A stretch of 45,405 nucleotides of DNA. It comes from Chloroflexota bacterium. GTDB taxonomy: Bacteria > Chloroflexota > Anaerolineae > Anaerolineales > UBA4823. The stretch's first letter is position 1. Every line of letters begins with the position of its first letter. This document shows, piece by piece, positions 35,113-43,120 of the stretch. Made by a program: the position numbers and the translations under genes. The stretch is taken from NCBI GenBank assembly GCA_029557965.1, contig JAKQIM010000014.1, positions 1-45,405 of the forward strand, read 5' to 3'. Under the pieces are notes generated by a model that had not been told where the DNA came from, made no database searches, and worked only from the letters and a program-made list of their open reading frames with translations.

Positions 35113-35121
35113 ATTGTATCA
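35113..35121 (-). promoter_or_regulatory. Probable extended -10 promoter of the pur operon
   Basis: On the minus strand TGA-TACAAT gives an extended -10 (TGnTACAAT) 41 bp before the TTG of purL. Predicted leader is about 33 nt. No -35 at normal spacing and no PurR-like operator or riboswitch was recognised in the 121-bp gap. Confidence 0.4.
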
Positions 35122-35175
35122 CAACCCCTATTATTCGACTAGACAACCTTGTCTGATAAAAACACTCAGGGGTTG
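35122..35175 (-). terminator. Candidate hairpin terminator between lipoprotein zincin and pur operon
   Basis: Outer arms CAACCCCT (35122-35129) and AGGGGTTG (35168-35175) enclose an inner stem AGACA/TGTCT (35141-35154). There is a run of five T on the minus strand between the arms. It lies 18 bp past the upstream gene's stop. The folding order is uncertain. Confidence 0.4.
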
Positions 35176-35193
35176 AGTTGTATCGTGGAGCAG

Positions 35194-36987
35194 TTACGGT
35201 GCATCGGGGATGGGAATCCCTGGACCTTTGGATATCAGGTTAGCTTGCCACTCGGCTTTCAACTCGGCATAGGTTTTGCCGTCCAACAAGCCGTCTTCTG
35301 CGCCGTTAACGTAGACATTCAATACCCGGTCGAGCGTATAGGTGTCGCACAGCCAGGCGATCATGGAGGCCGCCTGGACATAACTCAACTCCAAACCATC
35401 CTGGCCTTCCCAAGACTTGCTCCGGCCTGGGTAAAGCGTGTTGTATACATAGCCAATCGGCCAGTTTGACGGCCCACCAGCCGCATCTCGAAACATGGTT
35501 GCAAAGGATACTGCGTCCGTGTAAAGACGGACATCGACAGATTCTTTGTCTTCCATGCTTGCCCCTTGCGCCAGGTACCAGCTTTTCGCCGCCGCAACCT
35601 GATCAGGATAGAGGCCATACCAATACGACAGGTTACCCTCGCCGTTTGTCTCTTCTTCACGAAAGCGACCGCTCAAATCTTCATAGACGGCGAGTTTCCT
35701 GGTCTGAGGATAGATGGGTAACAACATTCCCATATATTCGGCGAAACCCTCAACCAGCCATAGCGAGTCTCCGAGAAACGACTGGTTCCAATCGAAAGTG
35801 TGGACGATTTCATGCAGCGGAGAATAATATGCGGCACTGTGTTGAAGAGAAATCCTGTTTGCATAGACGTCTGCAGAGCCAAGCCGGTTGTTTTCCAAAT
35901 ATTTCACGATCATCGTGATCATTTCATCTGTGTTCATCCAAGATTTGACCGAGGGCGCTTCCGCTAAGATATACTCCTGCAGTGCTTTGCGCCCATAGTA
36001 AGAGAAGTCGATGAAAAATTCTGCATCCGCAACTTCGTCAAAAAACTCCTGGTCTGGCAGCCGGTCGAGGCAAAAGCGCATGGTATCAGCCTGGATGCTC
36101 AACGAACACCCGTCGCTGGGCAAATAGGTGAACCCTTCAAAGCGCCCATCATATGGATAAGTGACTTCGCGGTTTACGCCTAGCGATGCCAGCCAGTGCG
36201 TGCGCACAGCATTATTGACCTGCTCTGAGAGCCTGGCCGGTGGAATGTTCTCTGTTTCGAGCGCATACTGCACCAAAGAAGCAGCAGACATGCGGGCAAT
36301 TTCCCGTTCTTCCTCGGTTGCCCAATCTTCCATGAACCAGGCAATGAATAGGCCGGCCATGTCTATACTATCTGTGCTTTGATACCACTTCTTGAGTCTT
36401 TCCTGGTCGGGCTGTTCACCCAAGGTCAACGAGGCCAGCCCTGCCTTGACCCAATATTCGTGGATACCGGTAGTCACACCCAGCACATCTTCAACAAAAG
36501 CGCGAGAGTCTATCTCTTCGGGCTCTGTAAAAATTATTTGATCGCGCGAGTAGCACTCTCCATTCTTGGGGTCGGGAATAACGTATATGGTAATCGGCTG
36601 GTCGAGCGGAACCGGGGAAGACTCGGCCAAGTCGTTGTAGCGCTCAATGACCTGGGTGGCGAGTGCCTGCGAGTCTTGGGGCTCGGTGATGTTTTTGGCA
36701 ATTGCGATGATGATCGGTCCGTAGGTCGTCTGGGTGTAATCAAATACCCTGCCACATATCTCGTCCCGTTTGTAGCGCCCTTCTTCAAAGGATAGCGTCC
36801 CATCAAGGGGTGGAAGGGTCGCGGTAGGCGTCGACACTGGTTCGGTTGCTGTCTGGCTGATCGGGGGTTGCTTCGTTGGTTCAGGGATTTGCTGGGCCGA
36901 GCAGGCCGAACACAAGGCCGCCATCAGGCATGCAACCAATGCCGCACATAGCAGTTGAGAAGAAATGTGAAAACCAATTTTATTCAT
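35194..36987 (-). CDS. Lipoprotein with gluzincin-type HExxH metallopeptidase domain
   Basis: A 597-residue putative surface protein. The N-terminus (residues about 5-30) is a signal ending LCSACSA, a lipobox-like site, followed by a Pro/Thr-rich linker. The C-terminal half carries HEIVH (H392, E393, H396) and, 17 residues on, E413 in WLVEGFAEYMG, the third zinc ligand arrangement of gluzincins with a 'WLxEGxA' helix. The N-terminal half (about 60-300) looks like a second, inactive peptidase-like region, with EYWVKAGLASL replacing such a helix; this is inference. ATG at 36987 is preferred over the adjacent TTG. A decayed piece of a paralogue lies at 37365-37420. Confidence 0.8.
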   Translation of the reverse strand: MNKIGFHISSQLLCAALVACLMAALCSACSAQQIPEPTKQPPISQTATEPVSTPTATLPPLDGTLSFEEGRYKRDEICGRVFDYTQTTYGPIIIAIAKNITEPQDSQALATQVIERYNDLAESSPVPLDQPITIYVIPDPKNGECYSRDQIIFTEPEEIDSRAFVEDVLGVTTGIHEYWVKAGLASLTLGEQPDQERLKKWYQSTDSIDMAGLFIAWFMEDWATEEEREIARMSAASLVQYALETENIPPARLSEQVNNAVRTHWLASLGVNREVTYPYDGRFEGFTYLPSDGCSLSIQADTMRFCLDRLPDQEFFDEVADAEFFIDFSYYGRKALQEYILAEAPSVKSWMNTDEMITMIVKYLENNRLGSADVYANRISLQHSAAYYSPLHEIVHTFDWNQSFLGDSLWLVEGFAEYMGMLLPIYPQTRKLAVYEDLSGRFREEETNGEGNLSYWYGLYPDQVAAAKSWYLAQGASMEDKESVDVRLYTDAVSFATMFRDAAGGPSNWPIGYVYNTLYPGRSKSWEGQDGLELSYVQAASMIAWLCDTYTLDRVLNVYVNGAEDGLLDGKTYAELKAEWQANLISKGPGIPIPDAP

Positions 36988-37015
36988 CAAAAATCGAATG
37001 GAAAACGCTTTGTCG

Positions 37016-37291
37016 TCACATATTGATTGCTTCGATTAATTTTTGAGCCCGCTTGTAATCTTTGAGGTTGACATAAATCGAATAGATGAAAGTGGGTTCT
37101 GAGGCCCCCTTATACATAGCTAAATTTGCCCTGGCATATGCCGCGGCATCCATGCCCATTCCAATCGTCCCGCGGGAGCGTTCAGAGCGGACCTCATGCT
37201 TGATACTGTTTTGATCGAGGATCGTTGAGATCCTTTTTATCCCCTCCGCTGAAGTATCAACGGCAACCCTTCGCATGAATAAACCAAACAT
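37016..37291 (-). CDS. Small conserved protein, DUF2007-like
   Basis: A 91-residue soluble protein starting MFGLFMRRVAVDTS. The pattern of an N-terminal MFGLF, a central segment ISTILDQNSIKHEVRSERSRG and a C-terminal YSIYVNLKDYKRAQKLIEAI resembles small 'putative signal transducing' DUF2007-type proteins that alternate beta-alpha-beta. The likeness is from memory and function is unknown. The ATG at 37291 is set by GGAGGG seven bases upstream, nine codons inside the longer open frame. It lies just upstream of the lipoprotein zincin on the same strand (28 bp), so the two may be co-transcribed. Confidence 0.75.
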   Translation of the reverse strand: MFGLFMRRVAVDTSAEGIKRISTILDQNSIKHEVRSERSRGTIGMGMDAAAYARANLAMYKGASEPTFIYSIYVNLKDYKRAQKLIEAINM

Positions 37292-37364
37292 TTCCAATCC
37301 CTCCTTGATGAAAAGCAACCACGCTTCGATGGTTGTTACCCCTTGAGCATCTACCTTACCCGAC

Positions 37365-37420
37365 TATTGACATAGGTGTCGCACAGCCAGGTGATCATAG
37401 ATGCCGCCTGCGTATAACCG
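37365..37420 (-). pseudogene. Fragment of a paralogue of the lipoprotein zincin
   Basis: On the minus strand this reads GYTQAASMITWLCDTYVN, matching SYVQAASMIAWLCDTYTL near the C-terminus of the zincin about 2 kb away. Nucleotide similarity is about 80% over some 50 bp and then stops. A stop codon lies just upstream in frame and another shortly after, and no other part of the gene is visible. It is a remnant of an ancient tandem copy. Confidence 0.8.
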
Positions 37421-37780
37421 GGATTCTACGTCGAATCAAGACAATCGACATTTTCATCTCAATGGTTGATGATTTTGACGATCTTGTTGTAAGTTTAGCA
37501 TCATTTTCTCCAATGTGCCTAACTTTTGCGGTCATCCTCCTTCACAAATTCGGGTATCTGAACTGATTTTTTCTGATAGGTTTAAGATCGAAACAACGGA
37601 TTGAGCCATGAAGGGAGAACTTTCTAAGTCAGGCTTAAATCTGATAAGAAATCCTAAAACTAATTCAAAGTGGGTGGAAAGTAGCGATTGTTGACTAATC
37701 CGGTGACGTAGAATCTGGGGAAGAGTAAATTGAGTCAAATTCCTAAGGTCTCAGAACGCCGAAGGTTTTTTAGTTGGCGT
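37421..37780. other. Intergenic region without recognisable genes
   Basis: A stretch of about 360 bp, AT-richer than its surroundings. Short open frames exist but none has a plausible ribosome binding site and protein-like composition. It is probably decayed DNA associated with the neighbouring zincin remnant. Confidence 0.6.
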
Positions 37781-37786
37781 TATAAT
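37781..37786 (+). promoter_or_regulatory. -10 box giving a probable leaderless transcript
   Basis: TATAAT ends six bases before the ATG at 37793. Transcription would begin at or next to the start codon, and no SD sequence is present. No -35 match. Confidence 0.5.
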
Positions 37787-37792
37787 AATTTT

Positions 37793-38785
37793 ATGACCAC
37801 CTCTCTCTCCTGGCTTCTCGACCCCTCTTCTCCCGGCGTGCGCTACCTGGCCCTGCGCCACCTGTGCGACCGGCCCCCGGATGACCCCGAGCTGCTGGCG
37901 GCGCGGCGCCAGGCGCACCTGCACGGCCCCATCGCTGGCATATTGGCAGAGATGCACCCTGCCGGGTACTGGGTCAAACCCGGTCCCGGCTACAATCCCA
38001 AGTACCGCGCCACCGTCTGGGCGCTGATCTTGCTGGCCCAACTGGGCGCCCGCATCGAAGAAGACCCCCGCCTGGAGACGGCCTGCGCCTACTTCCTGGC
38101 ACATGGCATCGCCCCCGGCGGGCAGATCAGCACCAATGGCGCCCCCTCCGGCACCATCGACTGCCTGCAGGGCAACCTGTGCTGGGCGCTGAACGAGCTG
38201 GGCTGCCGTGACCCGCGCCTCGACCTGGCTTTCGAGTGGATGGCGCGCACCGTCACCGGCGAGGGCGTTGCGCCCCAGGATGACCGTGCCGCCCCCCTGC
38301 GCTACTATGCCGCCAAGTGCGGCCCCAATTTCGCCTGCGGCGCGAATAACCGGCAGCCCTGCGCCTGGGGTGCGGCCAAGGTCATGCTGGCCTTCGCCTG
38401 CCTGCCGCCCGAGCGCCGCACGCCCCTCGTCCAGAGAGCGATCGAACGCGGCATCGCCTTCCTGTTTAGCGTTGACCCGGCGAGTGCCGCCTACCCTTCC
38501 ATCACCGCTAAGCCCTCATCCAGTTGGTTCAAGCTTGGCTTCCCCGTCTTTTACGTTACCGATGTCTTACAGATTGTGGAGGCCCTGGCGCTTCATGGCT
38601 GCGGCCGCGACCCGCGCCTGGCCAATGCCCTGGAGTTCATCCGCTCCAGGCAAGATGCCCAGGGGCGTTGGGCCCTGGAATACGATTACGCCGATAAAAC
38701 CTGGCTGGATGCCGGCCCCAAGAAAGCCCCCAATCCCTGGGTCACCTTGCGTGCGCTGCGCGCCTTGAAGGCCGCCGCTCAGTAA
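37793..38785 (+). CDS. Prenyltransferase/squalene-oxidase-repeat-like protein
   Basis: A 330-residue protein built of helix pairs typical of the alpha/alpha toroid of terpene cyclases and prenyltransferases: repeats end in motifs such as GYWVKPGPGYNPKYRATVWAL, GTIDCLQGNLCWAL and DAQGRWALEYDY. The cyclase DxDD acid motif is not seen, so it is probably not a cyclase. Such stand-alone proteins are common in Chloroflexota and have no known reaction. There is no signal peptide. The ATG follows a TATAAT by six bases, implying leaderless translation; the frame is open further upstream but crosses that promoter. Base composition is very C-rich at third positions. Confidence 0.75.
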   Translation: MTTSLSWLLDPSSPGVRYLALRHLCDRPPDDPELLAARRQAHLHGPIAGILAEMHPAGYWVKPGPGYNPKYRATVWALILLAQLGARIEEDPRLETACAYFLAHGIAPGGQISTNGAPSGTIDCLQGNLCWALNELGCRDPRLDLAFEWMARTVTGEGVAPQDDRAAPLRYYAAKCGPNFACGANNRQPCAWGAAKVMLAFACLPPERRTPLVQRAIERGIAFLFSVDPASAAYPSITAKPSSSWFKLGFPVFYVTDVLQIVEALALHGCGRDPRLANALEFIRSRQDAQGRWALEYDYADKTWLDAGPKKAPNPWVTLRALRALKAAAQ

Positions 38786-38854
38786 GCAGAAAACCAGGCC
38801 TTCTCACCTCTGGCCTTATCCCAACCTAAAATTCTACAATTCTTGTCTCAATTG

Positions 38855-38883
38855 TTGCGCCTGCAACGTTTTTGTAATATACT
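38855..38883 (+). promoter_or_regulatory. Promoter of the M23 peptidase gene, with overlapping palindrome
   Basis: TTGCGC (38855-38860), a 17-bp spacer and TATACT (38878-38883). The -35 lies inside a small palindrome GTTGC-gcct-GCAAC (38854-38867) that could be an operator. The leader is about 50 nt, with GGAG eight bases before the ATG. Confidence 0.5.
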
Positions 38884-38942
38884 ATGAATTAGCGTATCAT
38901 CCATCCAAAGCACAATTTCATAATTCCTGAGGAGAACAGCCT

Positions 38943-40721
38943 ATGGGCATATTGCAAGGCAAGGGAATCTGGACTTTGTATGACGATGTGGCAATGGCCG
39001 TCGCCGTAGCCCCCATCGTAGGGGCCAAGTTTATCCTGTGCAAGATCAGCAAACGCGGCAAGTATGATTCCGATGCCGCCCAAAAGGCGCTCACAGAAGT
39101 AAGGAAGAATCCTGACCTGGTGCCCGTGGCCTGGACTTTTAGCTACCTGGATGCCCCCGCCGCCGAGGCCGAATGCCTGAAACGCGCCCTCAACGATGGT
39201 TTCCAGGCCGTCATCATCGATGCCGAGGATGGTGTCCTGAACAAGTTCACCCAGGCCCAAGACCTGGTCGATCGCGTCCAGGCAGATGCCAAGATCGACC
39301 AATCTCGCCTCTACCTGTGCGGTGACCCGCGCCTGAACACCAAGATGGCCATCTTCCCCTATGCCATCCTGGCCAAGATCTGCCGCGGCGGGTTCATGCC
39401 CATGACTTATGGCGAGATCCTGCCTTCAGATCGCAAGAACGCCGCCTCGGTGGTGCTGAGCAGCGCCTACAACCAATACGAATTCTACAAGGCCCAGATG
39501 GGCTACACCATCCCCATGCTGCCCATCATCGCCACCTATTGGGATAACGGCGGCAAGGCGCGCATGACGCGCCTTGAGTTCCAGCGCTGGTGTGACGAGG
39601 CCCAGGCCCATGCCCCCACCTTCGTCAGCCTGTACCGCGCCGGTGTGACCATGGCCGAAGCCTGGGCGCCGTTCAAGAATCTGGAGGTGGCCGAATCAGA
39701 GGTCATCGTCATCCCCGACAGCGGCGAAACCGTCTTGGTGCAGCCCAACGGCGCCGGCTTCAGCGTCTTTGCCTTCCCGCCCAATACCCCCGAGGCCGGC
39801 TGGACCCTACAGTTCACCGATCTCGAGGGCAACCTGGTGCGGGTGCGCAACGCCACTCGCAAGCAGACCATGTATGCCACCTACAAACCGGCCCTGGTCA
39901 AAGCAGGCCGCTACAACGTTGAGACCTTCATCCCCAGCACGCACGCCACCACCAAGGGCGCCCAATACTTTGTCGTTTACTACGAGAACGGGGTGCGCAA
40001 AGAGAACCGTGTGGTGGTCAACCAGATCATCCGCAGCAACGAATGGGTCTCGCTGGGCACCTATGACCTGGATCCGCAGCATGCCGATGCCGGGCGCGTC
40101 AACCTGGTGGACATCACCAATGACGACTCTCCCCGTGAGATCGGCTTCACCGCCATCCGCTGGCGACCGGTGGTTGAGGTGGTGGGCGGCAAGGGCTATG
40201 ATGCCCCCGTTGGCACCGCCGCCGAGCGCGCCAGCCCGCAGATCTGGCCCGGCAAATGGGTCGATGCCAACCCCTATCTCAGCAAGTACAGCCTGGGCTA
40301 CCACACCGGCGCCGACCTGAACCTGAACTTCCCCAACTTCAATGCCGATAAGGGCCTGCCGGTTTATGCTATTGGAGATGGCGAAGTGGTCTTTGCGCAG
40401 GTGGTGCCACAGTCGTGGCGCGGCCTGATCGTCATCAAGCACCCCAAGCTGCCAGATGGCAAGCCGGTCTTCAGCCGCTACGGGCACGTGGAAAACATCT
40501 CGGTCAAGGTTGGCGATATGGTCAAGCGCGGCCAGCAGATCGCCACCGTGGGCCTCTTCGGCCCGGTCGAAGGGCAGAACTACCACCTGCACTTTGACAT
40601 CTCTTGCACCGATATCTTGGATAAGGGAAAAACCCCCACCCACTGGCCCAGCACCGACATCAACGCCGTCAAGACGCATTACGTCGATCCGAAGAAGTTC
40701 ATCCAGGATCACCGGCCTTAG
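38943..40721 (+). CDS. Multidomain M23 (LytM-type) peptidase with golvesin-like domain
   Basis: A 592-residue protein. The N-terminal region (1-250) looks like an alpha/beta barrel related to GH25-like or glycosidase folds (KFILCKISKRG, AVIIDAEDG, YLCGDPRLN), without a firm family. Residues about 321-409 (AGRYNVETFIPSTH to FTAIRWRPV) resemble the golvesin/xanthan-lyase carbohydrate-binding domain. The C-terminal part is an M23 zinc peptidase, with H454-x3-D458 and H548-L-H550, expected to cut peptidoglycan cross-bridges. No signal peptide or TM is present, which is odd for a cell-wall enzyme. The start has GGAG eight bases upstream. A perfect 21-bp terminator follows the stop. Confidence 0.85.
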   Translation: MGILQGKGIWTLYDDVAMAVAVAPIVGAKFILCKISKRGKYDSDAAQKALTEVRKNPDLVPVAWTFSYLDAPAAEAECLKRALNDGFQAVIIDAEDGVLNKFTQAQDLVDRVQADAKIDQSRLYLCGDPRLNTKMAIFPYAILAKICRGGFMPMTYGEILPSDRKNAASVVLSSAYNQYEFYKAQMGYTIPMLPIIATYWDNGGKARMTRLEFQRWCDEAQAHAPTFVSLYRAGVTMAEAWAPFKNLEVAESEVIVIPDSGETVLVQPNGAGFSVFAFPPNTPEAGWTLQFTDLEGNLVRVRNATRKQTMYATYKPALVKAGRYNVETFIPSTHATTKGAQYFVVYYENGVRKENRVVVNQIIRSNEWVSLGTYDLDPQHADAGRVNLVDITNDDSPREIGFTAIRWRPVVEVVGGKGYDAPVGTAAERASPQIWPGKWVDANPYLSKYSLGYHTGADLNLNFPNFNADKGLPVYAIGDGEVVFAQVVPQSWRGLIVIKHPKLPDGKPVFSRYGHVENISVKVGDMVKRGQQIATVGLFGPVEGQNYHLHFDISCTDILDKGKTPTHWPSTDINAVKTHYVDPKKFIQDHRP

Positions 40722-40727
40722 AAACCT

Positions 40728-40775
40728 ACCATAAATGAGAGATGGCGCCGACTTGCGCCATCTCTCATTTATGGT
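40728..40775 (+). terminator. Perfect 21-bp terminator hairpin of the M23 gene
   Basis: Arms 40728-40748 and 40755-40775 are fully complementary with a 6-nt loop, 6 bp after the stop codon. There is no long T-run; the downstream bases are instead the -10 box of the tRNA gene. Confidence 0.85.
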
Positions 40776-40780
40776 ATAAT
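40753..40780 (+). promoter_or_regulatory. tRNA-Val promoter embedded in the terminator stem
   Basis: TTGCGC (40753-40758) lies at the loop and start of the right arm of the preceding hairpin. After 16 bp, TATAAT (40775-40780) begins on the last base of that arm. Predicted start about 40787, five bases before the mature tRNA. Confidence 0.65.
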
Positions 40781-40791
40781 GTTTGCCTCTC

Positions 40792-40865
40792 GGGCGGATA
40801 GCTCAGTTGGTTAGAGCATCGCGTTGACATCGCGAAGGCCGTAGGTTCGAGTCCTATTCCGCCCA
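40792..40865 (+). tRNA. tRNA-Val (anticodon GAC)
   Basis: A 74-nt cloverleaf. Acceptor arms GGGCGGA (40792-40798) and TCCGCCC (40858-40864) pair, with discriminator A at 40865. The D-arm has GCTCAGTTGGTTAGAGC. The anticodon stem TCGCG/CGCGA holds loop TTGACAT, with anticodon GAC at 40826-40828, reading GUC and GUU valine codons. The T-arm is GTAGG-TTCGAGT-CCTAT. CCA is not encoded. A strong terminator follows, so it is a single-gene unit. Confidence 0.97.
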
Positions 40866-40883
40866 CACAGGATCAATCTCCCA

Positions 40884-40924
40884 TAACAGACAGGCCGGCT
40901 GAAAGCCGGCCTGTCTGTTATTTT
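40884..40924 (+). terminator. Terminator of the tRNA-Val gene
   Basis: Perfect 17-bp arms 40884-40900 and 40904-40920 with a 3-nt loop, followed by TTTT. It sits 16 bp upstream of the hutI start codon, leaving room for only a -10 box in between. Confidence 0.93.
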
Positions 40925-40927
40925 GGG

Positions 40928-40933
40928 TATAAT
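40928..40933 (+). promoter_or_regulatory. -10 box of a probable leaderless hutI transcript
   Basis: TATAAT ends six bases before the hutI ATG. There is no SD. The region that would hold the -35 is the stem of the tRNA terminator and shows no match. Confidence 0.5.
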
Positions 40934-40939
40934 TCACCC

Positions 40940-42190
40940 ATGCTAATTCACTCTGCTTCCCAAGTCCTCACCCTTTCTGGCGGGCCGCAGCGCGGCACAG
41001 AGCTTGGCCGCCTGGGTATCCTCACCGCAGGCGCCCTGCTGCTGCGCCATGGCCTCATCGCCGCCGTTGGCCCCAGCGCCGAGCTTTTGGCGGCTTACCC
41101 TGATGAAGAGCGCCTGGATGCCGGCGGGCGCGTGGTGATGCCCGGCTTTGTCGATCCCCACACCCACCTCATCTGGGCCGGAGACCGGGCGGCTGAGTTC
41201 GAGATGCGCCTGGAAGGCAAGAGCTACCTCGAAATCCTGGCGGCTGGCGGCGGCATCCTTTCAACCGTGCGCCACACCCGGGCCGCCACGGTTGAGATGC
41301 TGTTAGCAGAAACCCGCCCTCGCCTGCGGCAGATGCTGCGCCACGGTACCACCACTGCCGAGGCCAAGACCGGCTACGGCCTGGAGACCGCATCTGAGCT
41401 GCGCATGCTCGAAGGCCTGCTACGCCTGGACGAAGAAGGTCCGCTGGAGATTGCCATCACCTTCTTGGGCGCCCACGCCATCGCCCCCGAATACAAGGGC
41501 GATCCCGATGGCTACACCGCCCACCTGTGCGCCGAGATGCTGCCTGCCGTGCGCCGCTGGTGGGACGCCCATGCCCCCCAACGCCCCCTGCCCTTTGTGG
41601 ATGTGTTCTGCGAGACGGGTGCCTTCAGCCTCGAACAGTCGCGGCGCATCCTGGTGGCCGCCAAGGCGCTGGGCTTCCCGCTCAAGATCCATGCCGATGA
41701 ATTTGATAACCTGGGCGGGGCCAGCCTGGCCGCCGAGCTGGGGGCGGTTTCGGCCGACCACCTGGTCAAGACCTCTGCCGCCGATATCGCCGCCCTGGCC
41801 CAGGGCCAGACCGTGGCTGTGGGCTTGCCCTGCACCCCCTTCGGGCTGGCCGAGCGCGAGTACACCCCGGCCGGCGCCATCTTAGAGGCCGGCGGCCTGC
41901 TGGCCCTGGCCTCAGATCTCAACCCCGGCACGGCCTGGTGCGGCAACATGCAGTTCGTCATCGCCCTGGCCTGCCGCACCATGCGCCTGACCCCGGCCCA
42001 GGCCATTGCCGCCGCCACCATCAACGCCGCCGCCGCCATCGGGCGCGCCGACCAGGTCGGCTCGCTGGAGGTGGGCAAGCAGGCCGACCTGCTCATCTTG
42101 AACGTGCCCGATTACCGCCACCTGGGCTACCAGTTTGGCATGAACCTGGTCGATACCGTCATCAAGAAAGGAAACGTTCTCAACGTTTAA
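40940..42190 (+). CDS. hutI: Imidazolonepropionase
   Basis: A 416-residue amidohydrolase that opens imidazolone-5-propionate to formiminoglutamate in histidine degradation. Metal ligands H74 and H76 lie in PGFVDPHTHLIWAGDR. Further family blocks are LRHGTTTAEAKTGYGL, FLGAHAIAPEY, KIHADEFDN and LASDLNPGT. The length is normal. No hutH, hutU or hutG is adjacent, so the other steps must be encoded elsewhere. Translation probably starts on a leaderless mRNA. A small membrane protein follows 11 bp downstream with an apparently linked RBS. Confidence 0.96.
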   Translation: MLIHSASQVLTLSGGPQRGTELGRLGILTAGALLLRHGLIAAVGPSAELLAAYPDEERLDAGGRVVMPGFVDPHTHLIWAGDRAAEFEMRLEGKSYLEILAAGGGILSTVRHTRAATVEMLLAETRPRLRQMLRHGTTTAEAKTGYGLETASELRMLEGLLRLDEEGPLEIAITFLGAHAIAPEYKGDPDGYTAHLCAEMLPAVRRWWDAHAPQRPLPFVDVFCETGAFSLEQSRRILVAAKALGFPLKIHADEFDNLGGASLAAELGAVSADHLVKTSAADIAALAQGQTVAVGLPCTPFGLAEREYTPAGAILEAGGLLALASDLNPGTAWCGNMQFVIALACRTMRLTPAQAIAAATINAAAAIGRADQVGSLEVGKQADLLILNVPDYRHLGYQFGMNLVDTVIKKGNVLNV

Positions 42191-42201
42191 GGTGCGCTCC
42201 A

Positions 42202-42375
42202 TTGGATACCCAGTCGATTACGCAACTGTTACTGATCATCGGCGCCTTGCTGTTGGTGTGGGTGGTGCTGCGCTTCATCTTGCGCCTGACGGCCAGGGTC
42301 TTTTCCATGGGCTGCGGGGCCATCCTGGCGATTGGCATTTTACTATTCTTGTTCCGCACCCTGGCGGGCGCTTAA
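42202..42375 (+). CDS. Small two-TM membrane protein
   Basis: A 57-residue hydrophobic protein starting at TTG with AAGGTG eight bases upstream, part of it overlapping the last base of the hutI stop. Two TM helices, ITQLLLIIGALLLVWVVLRFIL and MGCGAILAIGILLFLFRTL, are joined by a short basic loop (RLTARVF). No family is recognised. It lies 11 bp after hutI and 7 bp before the HD hydrolase, so it is probably in the same transcript. The start codon is the least certain part. Confidence 0.65.
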   Translation: MDTQSITQLLLIIGALLLVWVVLRFILRLTARVFSMGCGAILAIGILLFLFRTLAGA

Positions 42376-42382
42376 GTGCTTT

Positions 42383-43015
42383 ATGCCCACCATTGAGCAG
42401 GCCCGTTCTTGGTATCCCCCCGCCGACCCCGTGCACGGCTTCGAGCACGTGCTGCGCGTCCTGCACCTGGCTGAACAGATCGCCCAGGCTGAGGGCGCCG
42501 ACCTGGAGATCGTGCGCGCCGCTGCCTTACTGCATGACGCCGCCGCTCCTGCCGCTGAAGCCAACCGCCAGGCCCACCACCTCGATTCGGCCAATTTTGC
42601 CGGGCAGGTCTTGGCTGCCGAGGGCTGGACGGAGGCGCGCCTCGCTGCTGTGGTGCACTGTATTCGTGCCCACCGCTTCCGCGATCGTTCCGTCCAGCCC
42701 CAATCCCTCGAGGCCCAGGTGCTGTTCGACGCCGATAAGCTGGATGCCATCGGGGCGGTCGGCGTGGCGCGCGCCGTGGCTTATGCCGCCCGCGCTGGGC
42801 AGCCCGCTTACGCCGCCCCCTCCCGGCAGTTCATGCAGGGTGGGCCGCCCCAGCCCGGCGAGCCGCACAGCGCTTACCACGAATACGTCTTCAAGCTGTG
42901 CAAGCTCAAAGACCGCCTCTACACCCCCACCGCCCGCCGCCTGGCTGAAGCCCGCCACCGCCTGATGGCCGACTTCTTTGAACGCCTGCGCCAGGAGGCA
43001 GATGGCTGTGCCTGA
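42383..43015 (+). CDS. HD-domain phosphohydrolase
   Basis: A 210-residue metal-dependent hydrolase of the HD superfamily. Motifs in order: HGFEHVLRVLHLA (first metal His), LLHDAAA (the His-Asp pair), HCIRAHRFRD and DADKLDAIG. The layout resembles YedJ/YpgQ-like HD proteins acting on nucleotides or phosphoesters. The substrate is unknown. ATG at 42383 is taken because the upstream in-frame extension runs antiparallel in sense to the small membrane protein's coding frame. It shares a transcript with hutI or the preceding gene. A promoter-separated response regulator follows. Confidence 0.85.
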   Translation: MPTIEQARSWYPPADPVHGFEHVLRVLHLAEQIAQAEGADLEIVRAAALLHDAAAPAAEANRQAHHLDSANFAGQVLAAEGWTEARLAAVVHCIRAHRFRDRSVQPQSLEAQVLFDADKLDAIGAVGVARAVAYAARAGQPAYAAPSRQFMQGGPPQPGEPHSAYHEYVFKLCKLKDRLYTPTARRLAEARHRLMADFFERLRQEADGCA

Positions 43016-43084
43016 AGCCCAGGGTTCAACCCCATTCCTGCCCTCACCTTAACAAAAGCGTAAGCCTTCAATTGCCCGCATATC

Positions 43085-43113
43085 TTGCTTTGAATCTTAA
43101 AAACGGCTACAAT
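43085..43113 (+). promoter_or_regulatory. Promoter of response regulator gene, probably leaderless
   Basis: TTGCTT (43085-43090), exactly 17 bp, then TACAAT (43108-43113). The ATG at 43121 begins seven bases after the -10, so the transcript would start at or next to the start codon. No SD. Confidence 0.6.
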
Positions 43114-43120
43114 TAACCCT

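Noticed and set aside
35073..35193. Purine riboswitch or PurR operator upstream of purL
   Set aside because: The gap is only 121 bp and is largely a hairpin plus a -10 box; no purine aptamer core was recognised.
37439..37535. Minus-strand mini frame preceded by AAGGAGG near 37535
   Set aside because: The SD directly abuts the ATG with no spacer, and the product is basic and unstructured; more likely decayed DNA.
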